Source: SM1-73 sp964588305 (GTDB lineage: Bacteria > Zixibacteria > MSB-5A5 > SM1-73). Taken from it: DNA of 64,000 nt. The stretch's first letter is position 1; each line of letters begins with the position of its first letter. The DNA lies in the NCBI GenBank assembly GCA_964588305.1, contig CAZPOP010000017.1:1-64000 (forward strand). Reading direction: 5' to 3'. The translations under genes were made by a program, and so were the position numbers. The notes beneath the pieces are model-generated. The model made no database searches. It was given only the letters and a program-made list of their open reading frames with translations, and was not told the DNA's origin. Shown here in pieces: positions 57,279 to 64,000 of this stretch.

Positions 57279-59390
57279 GTCTATGCCCGAGGCATTATCA
57301 CCGAGCGCAAGCGGGCTGAAGAGGGACTCAGGGAAGCCAAGGAGGAGGCGGAGGAAGCCAACCGGCTTAAGAGTGAGTTTCTTGCCAACATGAGCCATGA
57401 GATTCGCACCCCCTTGAACGCCATCATCGGTATGACCGACATAGCTCTGGACACAGAGTTGACGGAGGAGCAGCGCGATTACCTGAATACGGTCAAGGAT
57501 AGCTCGCGTGCACTCTTGGATCTCCTAAACGACATCCTGGATCTTTCAAAGATAGAAGCGGATCGGATTGAGATGGAAACCATAGCCTTCAACCTGCGGG
57601 TCACTGTGGAGGGGGTGGTTGGAGCCTTAGCTCCTAAGGCTTCCGCCAAGGGATTGGAACTGGTTTGTATGATCCACCCCCAGGTACCTTCTCTATTAGG
57701 CGGTGACCCGGGTCGACTGCGGCAAATCCTGATGAATTTAGCGGGAAATGCGGTGAAGTTCACTGAACGAGGGGAGGTGGTGATCGGTGTGGAGCTTAAG
57801 GAGGAAACCGAGGATCGGGCCAGATTGCTTTTTTCCATCACCGATACCGGAATAGGCATCCCCAAAGACAAACAGGCGAAAGTCTTTGAGAGCTTCACCC
57901 AGGCAGATGGATCAACCACTCGCAAATACGGGGGCACGGGGTTAGGTCTATGCATTTCCAAGCGGTTAGTCGAGTTGATGGGCGGCAAGATCAGCGTGGA
58001 GAGTCAACCGGGTGGGGGGAGTCGTTTCTGGTTTGGCGTTACCTTGCAGAAGGAGAGAAAGCTCGAAGTGACGTCTCCGACGGCTCCTCGGGATGTACGC
58101 GGCATGCGGATGTTGGTGGTGGACGACAACGAAACCAGCCGGACCATTCTGGTGAAGATGCTGGAGTCTTTTGGGTGCCAAGCCGAGGCCGTATCAAGCG
58201 GTACCCAGGCTTTACAAGCATTGCGGGTGGTTCAGCAGGGGAAGTGCTTCGATTTTGCGTTGCTGGACATGCGGATGCCAGGGATGGATGGTGAGCAAAC
58301 CTTGCGTGCGATAAAGGACGATCCTGAAATCACTGACGTGCCGGTCGTGATCCTCACCTCTGTGGGAATCCGTGGAGACGCTGCCCGACTGCAGAGTTTG
58401 GGCTGTGCGGGATATCTTATGAAGCCGGTCAGGCAGTCGCAGTTGTTCGATACCATCATCACCGTCCTGAGCCGGCAAGGTAGGGAGGCAAAAGACAAAC
58501 CCGCCGCCATAGTCACCCGCCATACCATAGAGGATCAGAGGCGCCGGGCGATCCGCATACTTTTGGCGGAGGATAATCCCACCAACCAGAAATTAGCGGT
58601 CACCCTTCTGGGGAGGGCTGGTTATTCGGCGGACGTGGTGGGAGATGGGAGAATGGCAATAGAAACGCTTGAGCGCTCTTTCTATGACCTGGTACTGATG
58701 GATGTTCAGATGCCGGAGATGAACGGTTTTGAGGCCACCAAGGCAATCCGAGAAAGAGAGGGTGATGAGAAGCATACACCCGTTATCGCCCTCACCGCAC
58801 ATGCCATGCAGAAGGATCGGGAGCGGTGCCTCGAAGCGGGCATGGACGATTACGTCTGCAAACCGATAGAGCCCCGAGAGCTGCTGGACGTCATAAACAA
58901 ATGGACCGGATCGCGCGGTCAAGAGAGAAACCTTTCAGCCTCCGTGTCACAGCCTGCACACCCGCCAGGAGAGAAAGACATTCCGATTGACTTCGAGAGT
59001 GTTCTTTCGAGATTCGACAACGACAAAGGATTTCTTAAAGAGGTGTTTGTGGAGTTCTTAGACCATGCACCGAGACAGGCGGAGAGACTGGGTGAGGCCA
59101 TAAAGAGAGGTGATGCTAAGGCGGTAGAAACCGAAGCACATAGCATGAAGGGTGCAGCCAGCAATTTGGGTGTTACGTCCGTTGCCGCTGAAGCCTTGCA
59201 ACTGGAGCTCCTAGGGCGGAGGGGCGACTTAGCAGATGCGAAGGAAATTGTTCATAAGCTAAGAAGTGAACTCGAGCGCCTGAAGGAATACGTGGACAAG
59301 TTTTTGGACGTGGAGGGCGTGCCAAAATCCGAATACTCCAACGTCGAATTCGCGGGAGTGAACGATGAGAATACTGATCGCCGAGGATGA
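57234..59390 (+). CDS. Hybrid histidine kinase core (HisKA-HATPase-REC-REC-HPt), N-terminus frameshifted
   Basis: 718 residues in the open frame from a GTG at 57234, but homology to the frame begins only at VYARGIITERKR. A short coiled coil leads to HisKA (His55 in NMSHEIRTPLNA), HATPase (DTGIGIP, GGTGLGLCIS), two receivers (Asp345 in LLDMRMPGMDG; Asp490 in LMDVQMPEMNG), and HPt (His636 in EAHSMKGAASNL). It has no PAS sensor, so sensing would depend on the membrane segment now out of frame (57070-57278). If the shift is real, the product may be soluble or made from an internal start. Overlaps the next regulator gene by 26 bases. Confidence 0.85.
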   Translation: MDALVGALHPHHVQRVYARGIITERKRAEEGLREAKEEAEEANRLKSEFLANMSHEIRTPLNAIIGMTDIALDTELTEEQRDYLNTVKDSSRALLDLLNDILDLSKIEADRIEMETIAFNLRVTVEGVVGALAPKASAKGLELVCMIHPQVPSLLGGDPGRLRQILMNLAGNAVKFTERGEVVIGVELKEETEDRARLLFSITDTGIGIPKDKQAKVFESFTQADGSTTRKYGGTGLGLCISKRLVELMGGKISVESQPGGGSRFWFGVTLQKERKLEVTSPTAPRDVRGMRMLVVDDNETSRTILVKMLESFGCQAEAVSSGTQALQALRVVQQGKCFDFALLDMRMPGMDGEQTLRAIKDDPEITDVPVVILTSVGIRGDAARLQSLGCAGYLMKPVRQSQLFDTIITVLSRQGREAKDKPAAIVTRHTIEDQRRRAIRILLAEDNPTNQKLAVTLLGRAGYSADVVGDGRMAIETLERSFYDLVLMDVQMPEMNGFEATKAIREREGDEKHTPVIALTAHAMQKDRERCLEAGMDDYVCKPIEPRELLDVINKWTGSRGQERNLSASVSQPAHPPGEKDIPIDFESVLSRFDNDKGFLKEVFVEFLDHAPRQAERLGEAIKRGDAKAVETEAHSMKGAASNLGVTSVAAEALQLELLGRRGDLADAKEIVHKLRSELERLKEYVDKFLDVEGVPKSEYSNVEFAGVNDENTDRRG

Positions 59391-59991
59391 ACCGATCTCC
59401 CGGAGATTACTGGAGACAACCCTCACCAAGGCCGGTCATGACGTGATCGGGGTTGAGGATGGAGCAAGAGCCCTGGACGCGATCCAGAAGGAGGCGCCCG
59501 ATATGCTCATCACCGACTGGATGATGCCTGAGCTGGACGGATTGGAGTTGTGCCATCGGCTTCGGACTCTCAACCTTCCCGGTTATGTGTACGCGATTCT
59601 GTTGACTGCACTAACTCAAAAGGAGAATATCACCCAGGGGCTGGATGCGGGTGCTGATGATTACATTACCAAGCCATTCGACAGAACAGAGCTTTTGGCC
59701 CGGGTGAGAGCAGGTGAAAGGGTGATCCAGCTCGAGAAATCACTTCGTGAAAAAAATAAGGAGCTCTCGGAAGCTTTGGCTCATGTAAAGCAACTGAAGG
59801 GGCTTTTGCCTATCTGCATGTTCTGCAAGAAGATCAGAGACGACGAAAACTATTGGCAACAAATCGAGGCATATATAGGTGAGCATACGGAAGCAGATTT
59901 CAGTCACAGCATCTGCCCGGAATGCTTGGAAAAACACTATCCGGATTACGCGAACAAGAAGAGAACTGAAGCTGCAGAGAGAAAGGCCTAA
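59365..59991 (+). CDS. Response regulator with C-terminal cysteine-rich domain
   Basis: 208 residues; GGGAGTG before the ATG. REC domain with Asp51 in ITDWMMPELDG and Lys in YITKPFDR, then a coiled coil (VIQLEKSLREKNKELSEALAHVKQ). The tail reads LLPICMFCKKIRDDENYW, QQIEAYIGEHTEADFSHS and CPECLEKHYPDY. This CxxC...CPEC tail is often found at the end of signalling proteins in delta-proteobacteria and relatives and probably binds zinc; its role is unknown. Translationally coupled to the hybrid kinase. Confidence 0.9.
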   Translation: MRILIAEDEPISRRLLETTLTKAGHDVIGVEDGARALDAIQKEAPDMLITDWMMPELDGLELCHRLRTLNLPGYVYAILLTALTQKENITQGLDAGADDYITKPFDRTELLARVRAGERVIQLEKSLREKNKELSEALAHVKQLKGLLPICMFCKKIRDDENYWQQIEAYIGEHTEADFSHSICPECLEKHYPDYANKKRTEAAERKA

Positions 59992-60019
59992 GATATATCG
60001 CGTGAATGACTGACGGGAT

Positions 60020-60046
60020 GGGCGGGGTCTGCTCCGCCCTTTTTCT
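60020..60046 (+). terminator. Rho-independent terminator of the second signalling unit
   Basis: GGGCGG (60020-60025) and CCGCCC (60034-60039) arms with an 8-base loop, followed by TTTTTCT. It lies about 28 bases past the response-regulator stop. Confidence 0.8.
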
Positions 60047-60088
60047 CTTCCTGAGCGACACCCTCGGGTCTTCCTGGTAAGCCCTCCT

Positions 60089-60778
60089 TCAAAACCCTGG
60101 TTTCATCATGCGGGAATAGTAGCTTCCAGCCGTGTAGAGGGCAGCCAGCGGATTATGTCCCAGAACCCGATCCTTTGCGGCTAACACCGTGGTATAAGCA
60201 TCGGCATATTTAAAAAACAATGAATCATGCCCCACACATAATCCCAAGAGTATGTTGAACTCGGTCTTCTCCTGGTTTAAGATCTTGGCTTGGGTGATAG
60301 AATTGCACATCGGCTCAAATTCGCCTATGTTTATTTTTTCTTTATCCTGTACTCCGATTTTTTCTTTCGGCACCCTTCCCACTTTGCACATCACCGAGAC
60401 CACCTCAAAGCCCTGGTTTACCAAAACCTTGTTCAGAATGGACGCCTCATTCATGAATCCAATACAAAAAGCAATGCCCAATTTCTTGTACCCCATTTTC
60501 TTCGCAAACTCGCAGATCTCCTGAACTCTGGGTTTGACCGGAAATTTAGTATAAGGTTTGATTTCTCTGTGAGCGTAGCATTCCCCTTCCTGGACCGAAG
60601 CCTGTCGGGCAAATTCCCCTATCTCCTTCTTCTCATACTCAGCCATCGCCTCAGTTACCACGTTCTTCTGATTCAATGTAGGACAGAACTTTGGACCTCT
60701 TCCTCCCTCCACCAAACAGACTTTTTCCTGTTTGTCAATCGGGCAGTCAGCGCATCGAGAAACCGTTTTCTTTTCCAC
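60089..60778 (-). CDS. DUF1847 domain-containing metal-binding-type protein
   Basis: 229 residues, GGAGGAGG before the ATG. Cysteines cluster at the N-terminus (CADCPIDKQEKVC, FCPTL). The DUF1847 body has ECYAHREIKPYTKFPVKPRVQEI, GYKKLGIAFCIGF, VVSVMCKVGRVPKE and LGLCVGHDSLFFKYADAYTTVLAAKDRVLGHNP. The function of this family is unknown; the conserved cysteines suggest a metal or iron-sulfur cluster. It is the only minus-strand gene in the signalling region and is transcribed alone, convergent with the second unit. Confidence 0.9.
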   Translation of the reverse strand: MEKKTVSRCADCPIDKQEKVCLVEGGRGPKFCPTLNQKNVVTEAMAEYEKKEIGEFARQASVQEGECYAHREIKPYTKFPVKPRVQEICEFAKKMGYKKLGIAFCIGFMNEASILNKVLVNQGFEVVSVMCKVGRVPKEKIGVQDKEKINIGEFEPMCNSITQAKILNQEKTEFNILLGLCVGHDSLFFKYADAYTTVLAAKDRVLGHNPLAALYTAGSYYSRMMKPGF

Positions 60779-60991
60779 GTTTTTCCTCCTCCGTTGAGTT
60801 CAGATCATTCTTTTTGATCACAAGCTGTTGCTGCAGCGCATCGCCAGCAAGGCACAAAACCGGGTCTAACCTGCTCACGCGGAACGGTTCGAAGCCATGC
60901 GGGACCGATCTGGGACCTTAAGACGCAACTAACATAATCTCTTTGTCCTTATTTGGCAAGAGGACAAATGAAAACAAGTCAAACTTGCACA

Positions 60992-61018
60992 TAAAGTATA
61001 GGAAATCCGAGCCGATTA
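60992..61018 (+). promoter_or_regulatory. Sigma28 (FliA)-type promoter, copy 3
   Basis: TAAAGTAT (60992-60999), an 11-base spacer, GCCGATTA (61011-61018). This is the closest of the three to the TAAAGTTT-N11-GCCGATAA consensus. Its spacer differs from copies 1 and 2, so it is not a simple duplicate. It heads the third signalling unit. Confidence 0.72.
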
Positions 61019-61157
61019 TACTCATTACGAATACCTTATATTCTCCATGAAGTTCCGGCTATGTGAGGCCAACTCCGGCTGACAGGGACGGTCAGTAACG
61101 GAGGCACACGTAGATGCTATGGGAGACGCACACGGATTGTTTGCAGAAGGAGGAACT

Positions 61158-62261
61158 GTGAAGCCAACGGGAGCTATTTCGAAGATTGGCATGATGGATA
61201 AAGGCACTGGTCGGAAAATCATCGGGAAAAAAATGATCTTGGCTGCTCTTGGGCTTGGGGCACTATACTGGATTCTTGGGTCTAGCGTAGATGTTCTTGT
61301 CTTTAAGGGCGGTAACATTATCGAAGAAATATTTACCTTGGATTCGCACAAAATCTGGATGCGCTCGCTGGTTGTGTGTATTCTCATCTTGTTCAGTTTT
61401 TATGCACAAGGAATTATTACCGAGCGTAAGCGGGTTGAGGCCGCGCTTGCCCAGCAAACCAAAAAGTTGCGGCGTGCCAACCAAGAGCTTGAACGCAAGA
61501 ACGCAGAGCTGGATCAGTTTACTTACGTTGCCAGCCACGATCTGCAAGAGCCGCTGCGCAAAGTGATGGCCTTTAGCGGCATGCTTCGTCAAGATTTGGG
61601 GGATAGACTGCCCGAGCGAGCGGCCAAGGATCTTGGTTTTATCCTGGATGCAGCAAGGCGAATGCAGAAACTGGTGCAAGACCTTCTGGCGCTTTCACGC
61701 TCGGGAAGAATGGCCATGAAATGGGAGGCGCTCTCTCTCAACCACTGCGTTGATCAAGCCTTAGAAACGTTGACAATGCGGGCAAAGGAAAGCGGAGCGG
61801 AGATCCTCAGAGACGACCTGCCTGAGGCGTGGGGGGACCGTACCATGCTGACCCAGCTTTACGAGAACCTGCTCTCAAACGCATTGAAATTCACAAAGGC
61901 CGACCGGCCACTGATCCATTTGACGTCTGAGCGAATCGACGGTCGACTCATTCTTGGGGTGAAAGACAACGGCATTGGTGTCGATGCGAGATACGCCGAC
62001 CAAATCTTCGCACCTTTCAAACGCTTGCACGGACGCGGCGAGTATCAGGGCACCGGGATTGGTCTGGCCATCTGCGCCAAGACAGTTGAACGCCACGGGG
62101 GCAAGATTTGGGTGGAATCAGAAATAGGAGGGGGCGCACACTTCAAATTCACCCTGGGGGAAATGTCGTTTGACAAAAAGGAGGAGGTAACATGGGACAA
62201 TTCGACGGAAAGCCTGCAGTCATACTGCTTGCCGAAGATGACCCCGGCGATCAAGAGCTGA
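61158..62261 (+). CDS. Membrane sensor histidine kinase (HisKA-HATPase)
   Basis: 367 residues from GTG 61158, which has AAGGAGG four bases upstream; ATG 61191 (MMDKGTGRK) is the start suggested by the paralogue at 57070, and ATG 61119 is also in frame. Two membrane segments surround a short loop (FKGGNIIEEIFTLDSHKIWM). Then GIITERKR, a coiled coil, HisKA of the phytochrome-like type (His127 in VASHDLQEPLRKVM) and HATPase (LLSNALKF, GTGIGLAICAK). The membrane part is nearly the same as the out-of-frame segment at 57070. No receiver domain; overlaps its partner regulator by 70 bases. Confidence 0.9.
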   Translation: MKPTGAISKIGMMDKGTGRKIIGKKMILAALGLGALYWILGSSVDVLVFKGGNIIEEIFTLDSHKIWMRSLVVCILILFSFYAQGIITERKRVEAALAQQTKKLRRANQELERKNAELDQFTYVASHDLQEPLRKVMAFSGMLRQDLGDRLPERAAKDLGFILDAARRMQKLVQDLLALSRSGRMAMKWEALSLNHCVDQALETLTMRAKESGAEILRDDLPEAWGDRTMLTQLYENLLSNALKFTKADRPLIHLTSERIDGRLILGVKDNGIGVDARYADQIFAPFKRLHGRGEYQGTGIGLAICAKTVERHGGKIWVESEIGGGAHFKFTLGEMSFDKKEEVTWDNSTESLQSYCLPKMTPAIKS

Positions 62262-62650
62262 CGCGGCGGGCTTTGGAACAGAGCAGAATCCGTAACGAGC
62301 TTTACATCGTTGAGGACGGGGAGGAAGCCTTGGATTATCTGCATCGCCGTGGTAGATACCATGACCCGCTTTCGTCCCCCAAGCCGGACCTGATGCTGCT
62401 GGATCTGAACATGCCTAAGATGGATGGCAAGCAGCTACTGGAGCAGATGCGGGCCGATCCCAGCCTGCGACGGATCCCCGTCGTGGCATTGACTACATCG
62501 AAGCAGGAGAGCGACATCATCCGTACCTACGACCTGGGAGCGAATTCTTACATCGTTAAGCCGGTAGACATGGATCAATTCGTAAACGCCATTAAGGTTC
62601 TGAAAGATTATTGGTTTCAAATCGTGGTGCTGCCGCCGCGAGGAGAGTGA
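62192..62650 (+). CDS. Single-domain response regulator (Rcp1-like)
   Basis: 152 residues, one REC domain: ILLAEDDPGDQEL, Asp71 in LLDLNMPKMDG, ALTTSKQESDI, IVKPVDMDQF, ending VLKDYWFQIVVLPP. A close relative of the regulator at 51562. Its start, with AAAGGAGGT, lies inside the 3' end of the kinase gene (70-base overlap). Likely receiver for that kinase. Confidence 0.92.
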   Translation: MGQFDGKPAVILLAEDDPGDQELTRRALEQSRIRNELYIVEDGEEALDYLHRRGRYHDPLSSPKPDLMLLDLNMPKMDGKQLLEQMRADPSLRRIPVVALTTSKQESDIIRTYDLGANSYIVKPVDMDQFVNAIKVLKDYWFQIVVLPPRGE

Positions 62651-62653
62651 ATT

Positions 62654-63874
62654 ATGGGACGCATAAGAGTCACAGTTCTCGCAATTGAGGACGACCCTGG
62701 AGACGTTCAACTTCTGCGCCGTTACCTTGAAGATATTCCAGAGTGGGAGGTCACGCTTCTTGCCTTCACAGAACCAGCCGAGGGCCTAGCTCAACTTGTC
62801 GATCATGCCCCAGACATTGTCCTTCTCGACTATCTTTTAGGAGCTACAACAGGTCTTGAGGTGCTGAAAAGGATCCAGCGTTGCGGCTGTCCGTATCCGG
62901 TGGTGATTCTGACCGGGTGCGGCACCGAGGAACTTGCTGCCGAACTAATGCGATACGGGGCAGCGGATTATTTGACAAAGAACCGGTTGTCGGCCAACAG
63001 CCTCAAGCGTGTCATCTCCAATGCCATAGCAAAGTACAAATTGCAGGAAGCACTGGAGGAACATCGCCGACGACTGCAAGAGATGAACCAAGACCTTTTA
63101 CGCAAAAATGAGGAAATCCGGAATTTCTACCACATGGTTTCCCATGAGTTCAGCTCACCTTTGACATCGGCACGGGAGTACGTAACCATGGTACTGAACG
63201 AAACGGCCGGTCCGCTGAACGATGAACAGCGCAAGTTCTTGGAAATCGCCAGGGAAAGTTGCGATCAGATGTGTGTGTACGTCGGAGACCTCCTTGACGT
63301 GACCAGGCTGCAGACCGAGAAATTCGCAGTCTTCCCCTCACGCGTTTCTATTGACAGATTGGTGCATCAGGTTGTGGCTTCAGTCTTTCCTGCCGCCCAG
63401 GAGAAAGGCGTTCATCTGAAGCATATCATAGAGCCAGGCCTCCCGGAGGTGAACATCGACGAAGCGAGGATTAGTCAGGTTATCTCGAACCTATTGAGAA
63501 ATGCCCTCAAGTTTACGCCGGAAGGCGGTCAGATAATGGTTCAATTGGCCGATAACCCGGCTGCTTCAGAATTCCTGATTGTCTCTGTCACTGACACCGG
63601 ACGGGGCATCGAGCGGGATAAGTTGCCTTACATATTTGATCGATTCTATCAGGCCACGAGCAAAGATTGGACGACCCATCGCGGCATGGGGCTTGGTTTG
63701 TATATTTGCCGGGAATTGGTCAGGCTGCACGGAGGAGAGATCTGGGTTAGAAGTGAACCGGGCAAAGGCAGCACTTTCTCATTCACCATCCCCAAATGTA
63801 CGCCAGAAGAAACCTCGGATACTGTAACGGTGTTGGAAAGGGAGGATGCGCTTCAAGAAGAGCCTCCTGAATGA
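62654..63874 (+). CDS. Response regulator-histidine kinase (REC-HisKA-HATPase)
   Basis: 406 residues, starting three bases after the previous gene; GAGGAGAG precedes the ATG. Receiver with Asp59 in LLDYLLGATTG, a coiled coil, HisKA with His164 in MVSHEFSSPLTSARE, HATPase with LLRNALKF, DTGRGIE and HRGMGLGLYICRE. As in the first unit, a kinase bearing an N-terminal receiver follows the kinase/Rcp1-like pair, suggesting a relay from kinase to regulator to this enzyme. No DNA-binding output. Confidence 0.92.
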   Translation: MGRIRVTVLAIEDDPGDVQLLRRYLEDIPEWEVTLLAFTEPAEGLAQLVDHAPDIVLLDYLLGATTGLEVLKRIQRCGCPYPVVILTGCGTEELAAELMRYGAADYLTKNRLSANSLKRVISNAIAKYKLQEALEEHRRRLQEMNQDLLRKNEEIRNFYHMVSHEFSSPLTSAREYVTMVLNETAGPLNDEQRKFLEIARESCDQMCVYVGDLLDVTRLQTEKFAVFPSRVSIDRLVHQVVASVFPAAQEKGVHLKHIIEPGLPEVNIDEARISQVISNLLRNALKFTPEGGQIMVQLADNPAASEFLIVSVTDTGRGIERDKLPYIFDRFYQATSKDWTTHRGMGLGLYICRELVRLHGGEIWVRSEPGKGSTFSFTIPKCTPEETSDTVTVLEREDALQEEPPE

Positions 63875-64000
63875 GGACCGTAGGATGATGAGAGAACGCC
63901 ACCCTTGCTCCCCTAGCACAAGTGTGGAGGAGATATCTGTAGGGTTCGAGTAAATCTCCCGTTCCAGTAAGTTCATTTGAATGCCTGAAAATCCTCGGCG
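63875..64000. other. Right edge, no recognised feature
   Basis: 126 bases past the last gene; no open frame, terminator or RNA gene was supported. Confidence 0.4.

Noticed and set aside
63930..63965. tRNA 3' end suggested by GGGTTCGAGTAAATC
   Set aside because: The T-loop is not followed by a complementary stem, and no acceptor or anticodon arm is present.

Overview
The window looks like a chromosome segment from an uncultured, diderm (outer-membrane-bearing) bacterium of the FCB group, perhaps a candidate phylum such as Zixibacteria. The clues are secreted proteins ending in FlgD-Ig/type IX-secretion-like sorting tails or type I dockerins, gingipain-type (C25) proteases, SBBP beta-propellers, TonB-dependent receptors and many hybrid histidine kinases. 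The taxon is an inference from protein style only; there is no rRNA gene in the window. No tRNA, CRISPR array, insertion sequence or prophage was recognised.

Left part (1-38 kb) is a mosaic of short, mostly minus-strand transcription units. A C25 protease gene has a tandem copy cut by the left edge. It is followed by a Mop protein, a DUF3160 protein, a small restriction-modification island (nuclease, methyltransferase, small genes), a dockerin-tagged beta-propeller, and a peptidoglycan group (amidase, dipeptide epimerase, alanine racemase, with murJ nearby). rarA, bS20, a flavoprotein reductase with its ferredoxin, and three paralogous secreted C39-like cysteine peptidase genes come next. Each of the three has its own sigma70-type promoter, one carries a dockerin-like insert inside a catalytic domain, and one has lost the catalytic cysteine. 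A ParB/SbnI-like protein, an ABC transporter whose permease is fused to an M1 peptidase, and a MATE exporter complete this half. Intergenic spaces are rich in small inverted repeats, including an 83-bp family and repeat blocks flanking a DUF559 gene.

Right part (38.2-63.9 kb) is a plus-strand signalling region, interrupted only by a minus-strand DUF1847 gene. It contains three TonB-dependent receptors, an ABC-type periplasmic binding protein, a YfiR/DUF4154 protein, three hybrid kinases with HisKA-HATPase-REC-REC cores, two membrane kinases without receiver domains, a REC-kinase and three response regulators. The genes form three transcription units with many overlapping or closely abutting junctions.

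The most interesting observation is that each of these three units is preceded by a sequence matching a sigma28 (FliA) promoter: TAAAG, 14 bases, then GCCGATT, at 38209, 56867 and 60992. Within the first unit the order outer-membrane receptor, periplasmic binding protein, overlapping kinase occurs twice with unrelated periplasmic proteins. This suggests modular trans-envelope sensors feeding a shared phosphorelay in a motility-sigma regulon. No DNA-binding output domain is encoded in the region. One of the hybrid kinases (57.1-59.4 kb) appears to be frameshifted between its membrane segment and its catalytic core.
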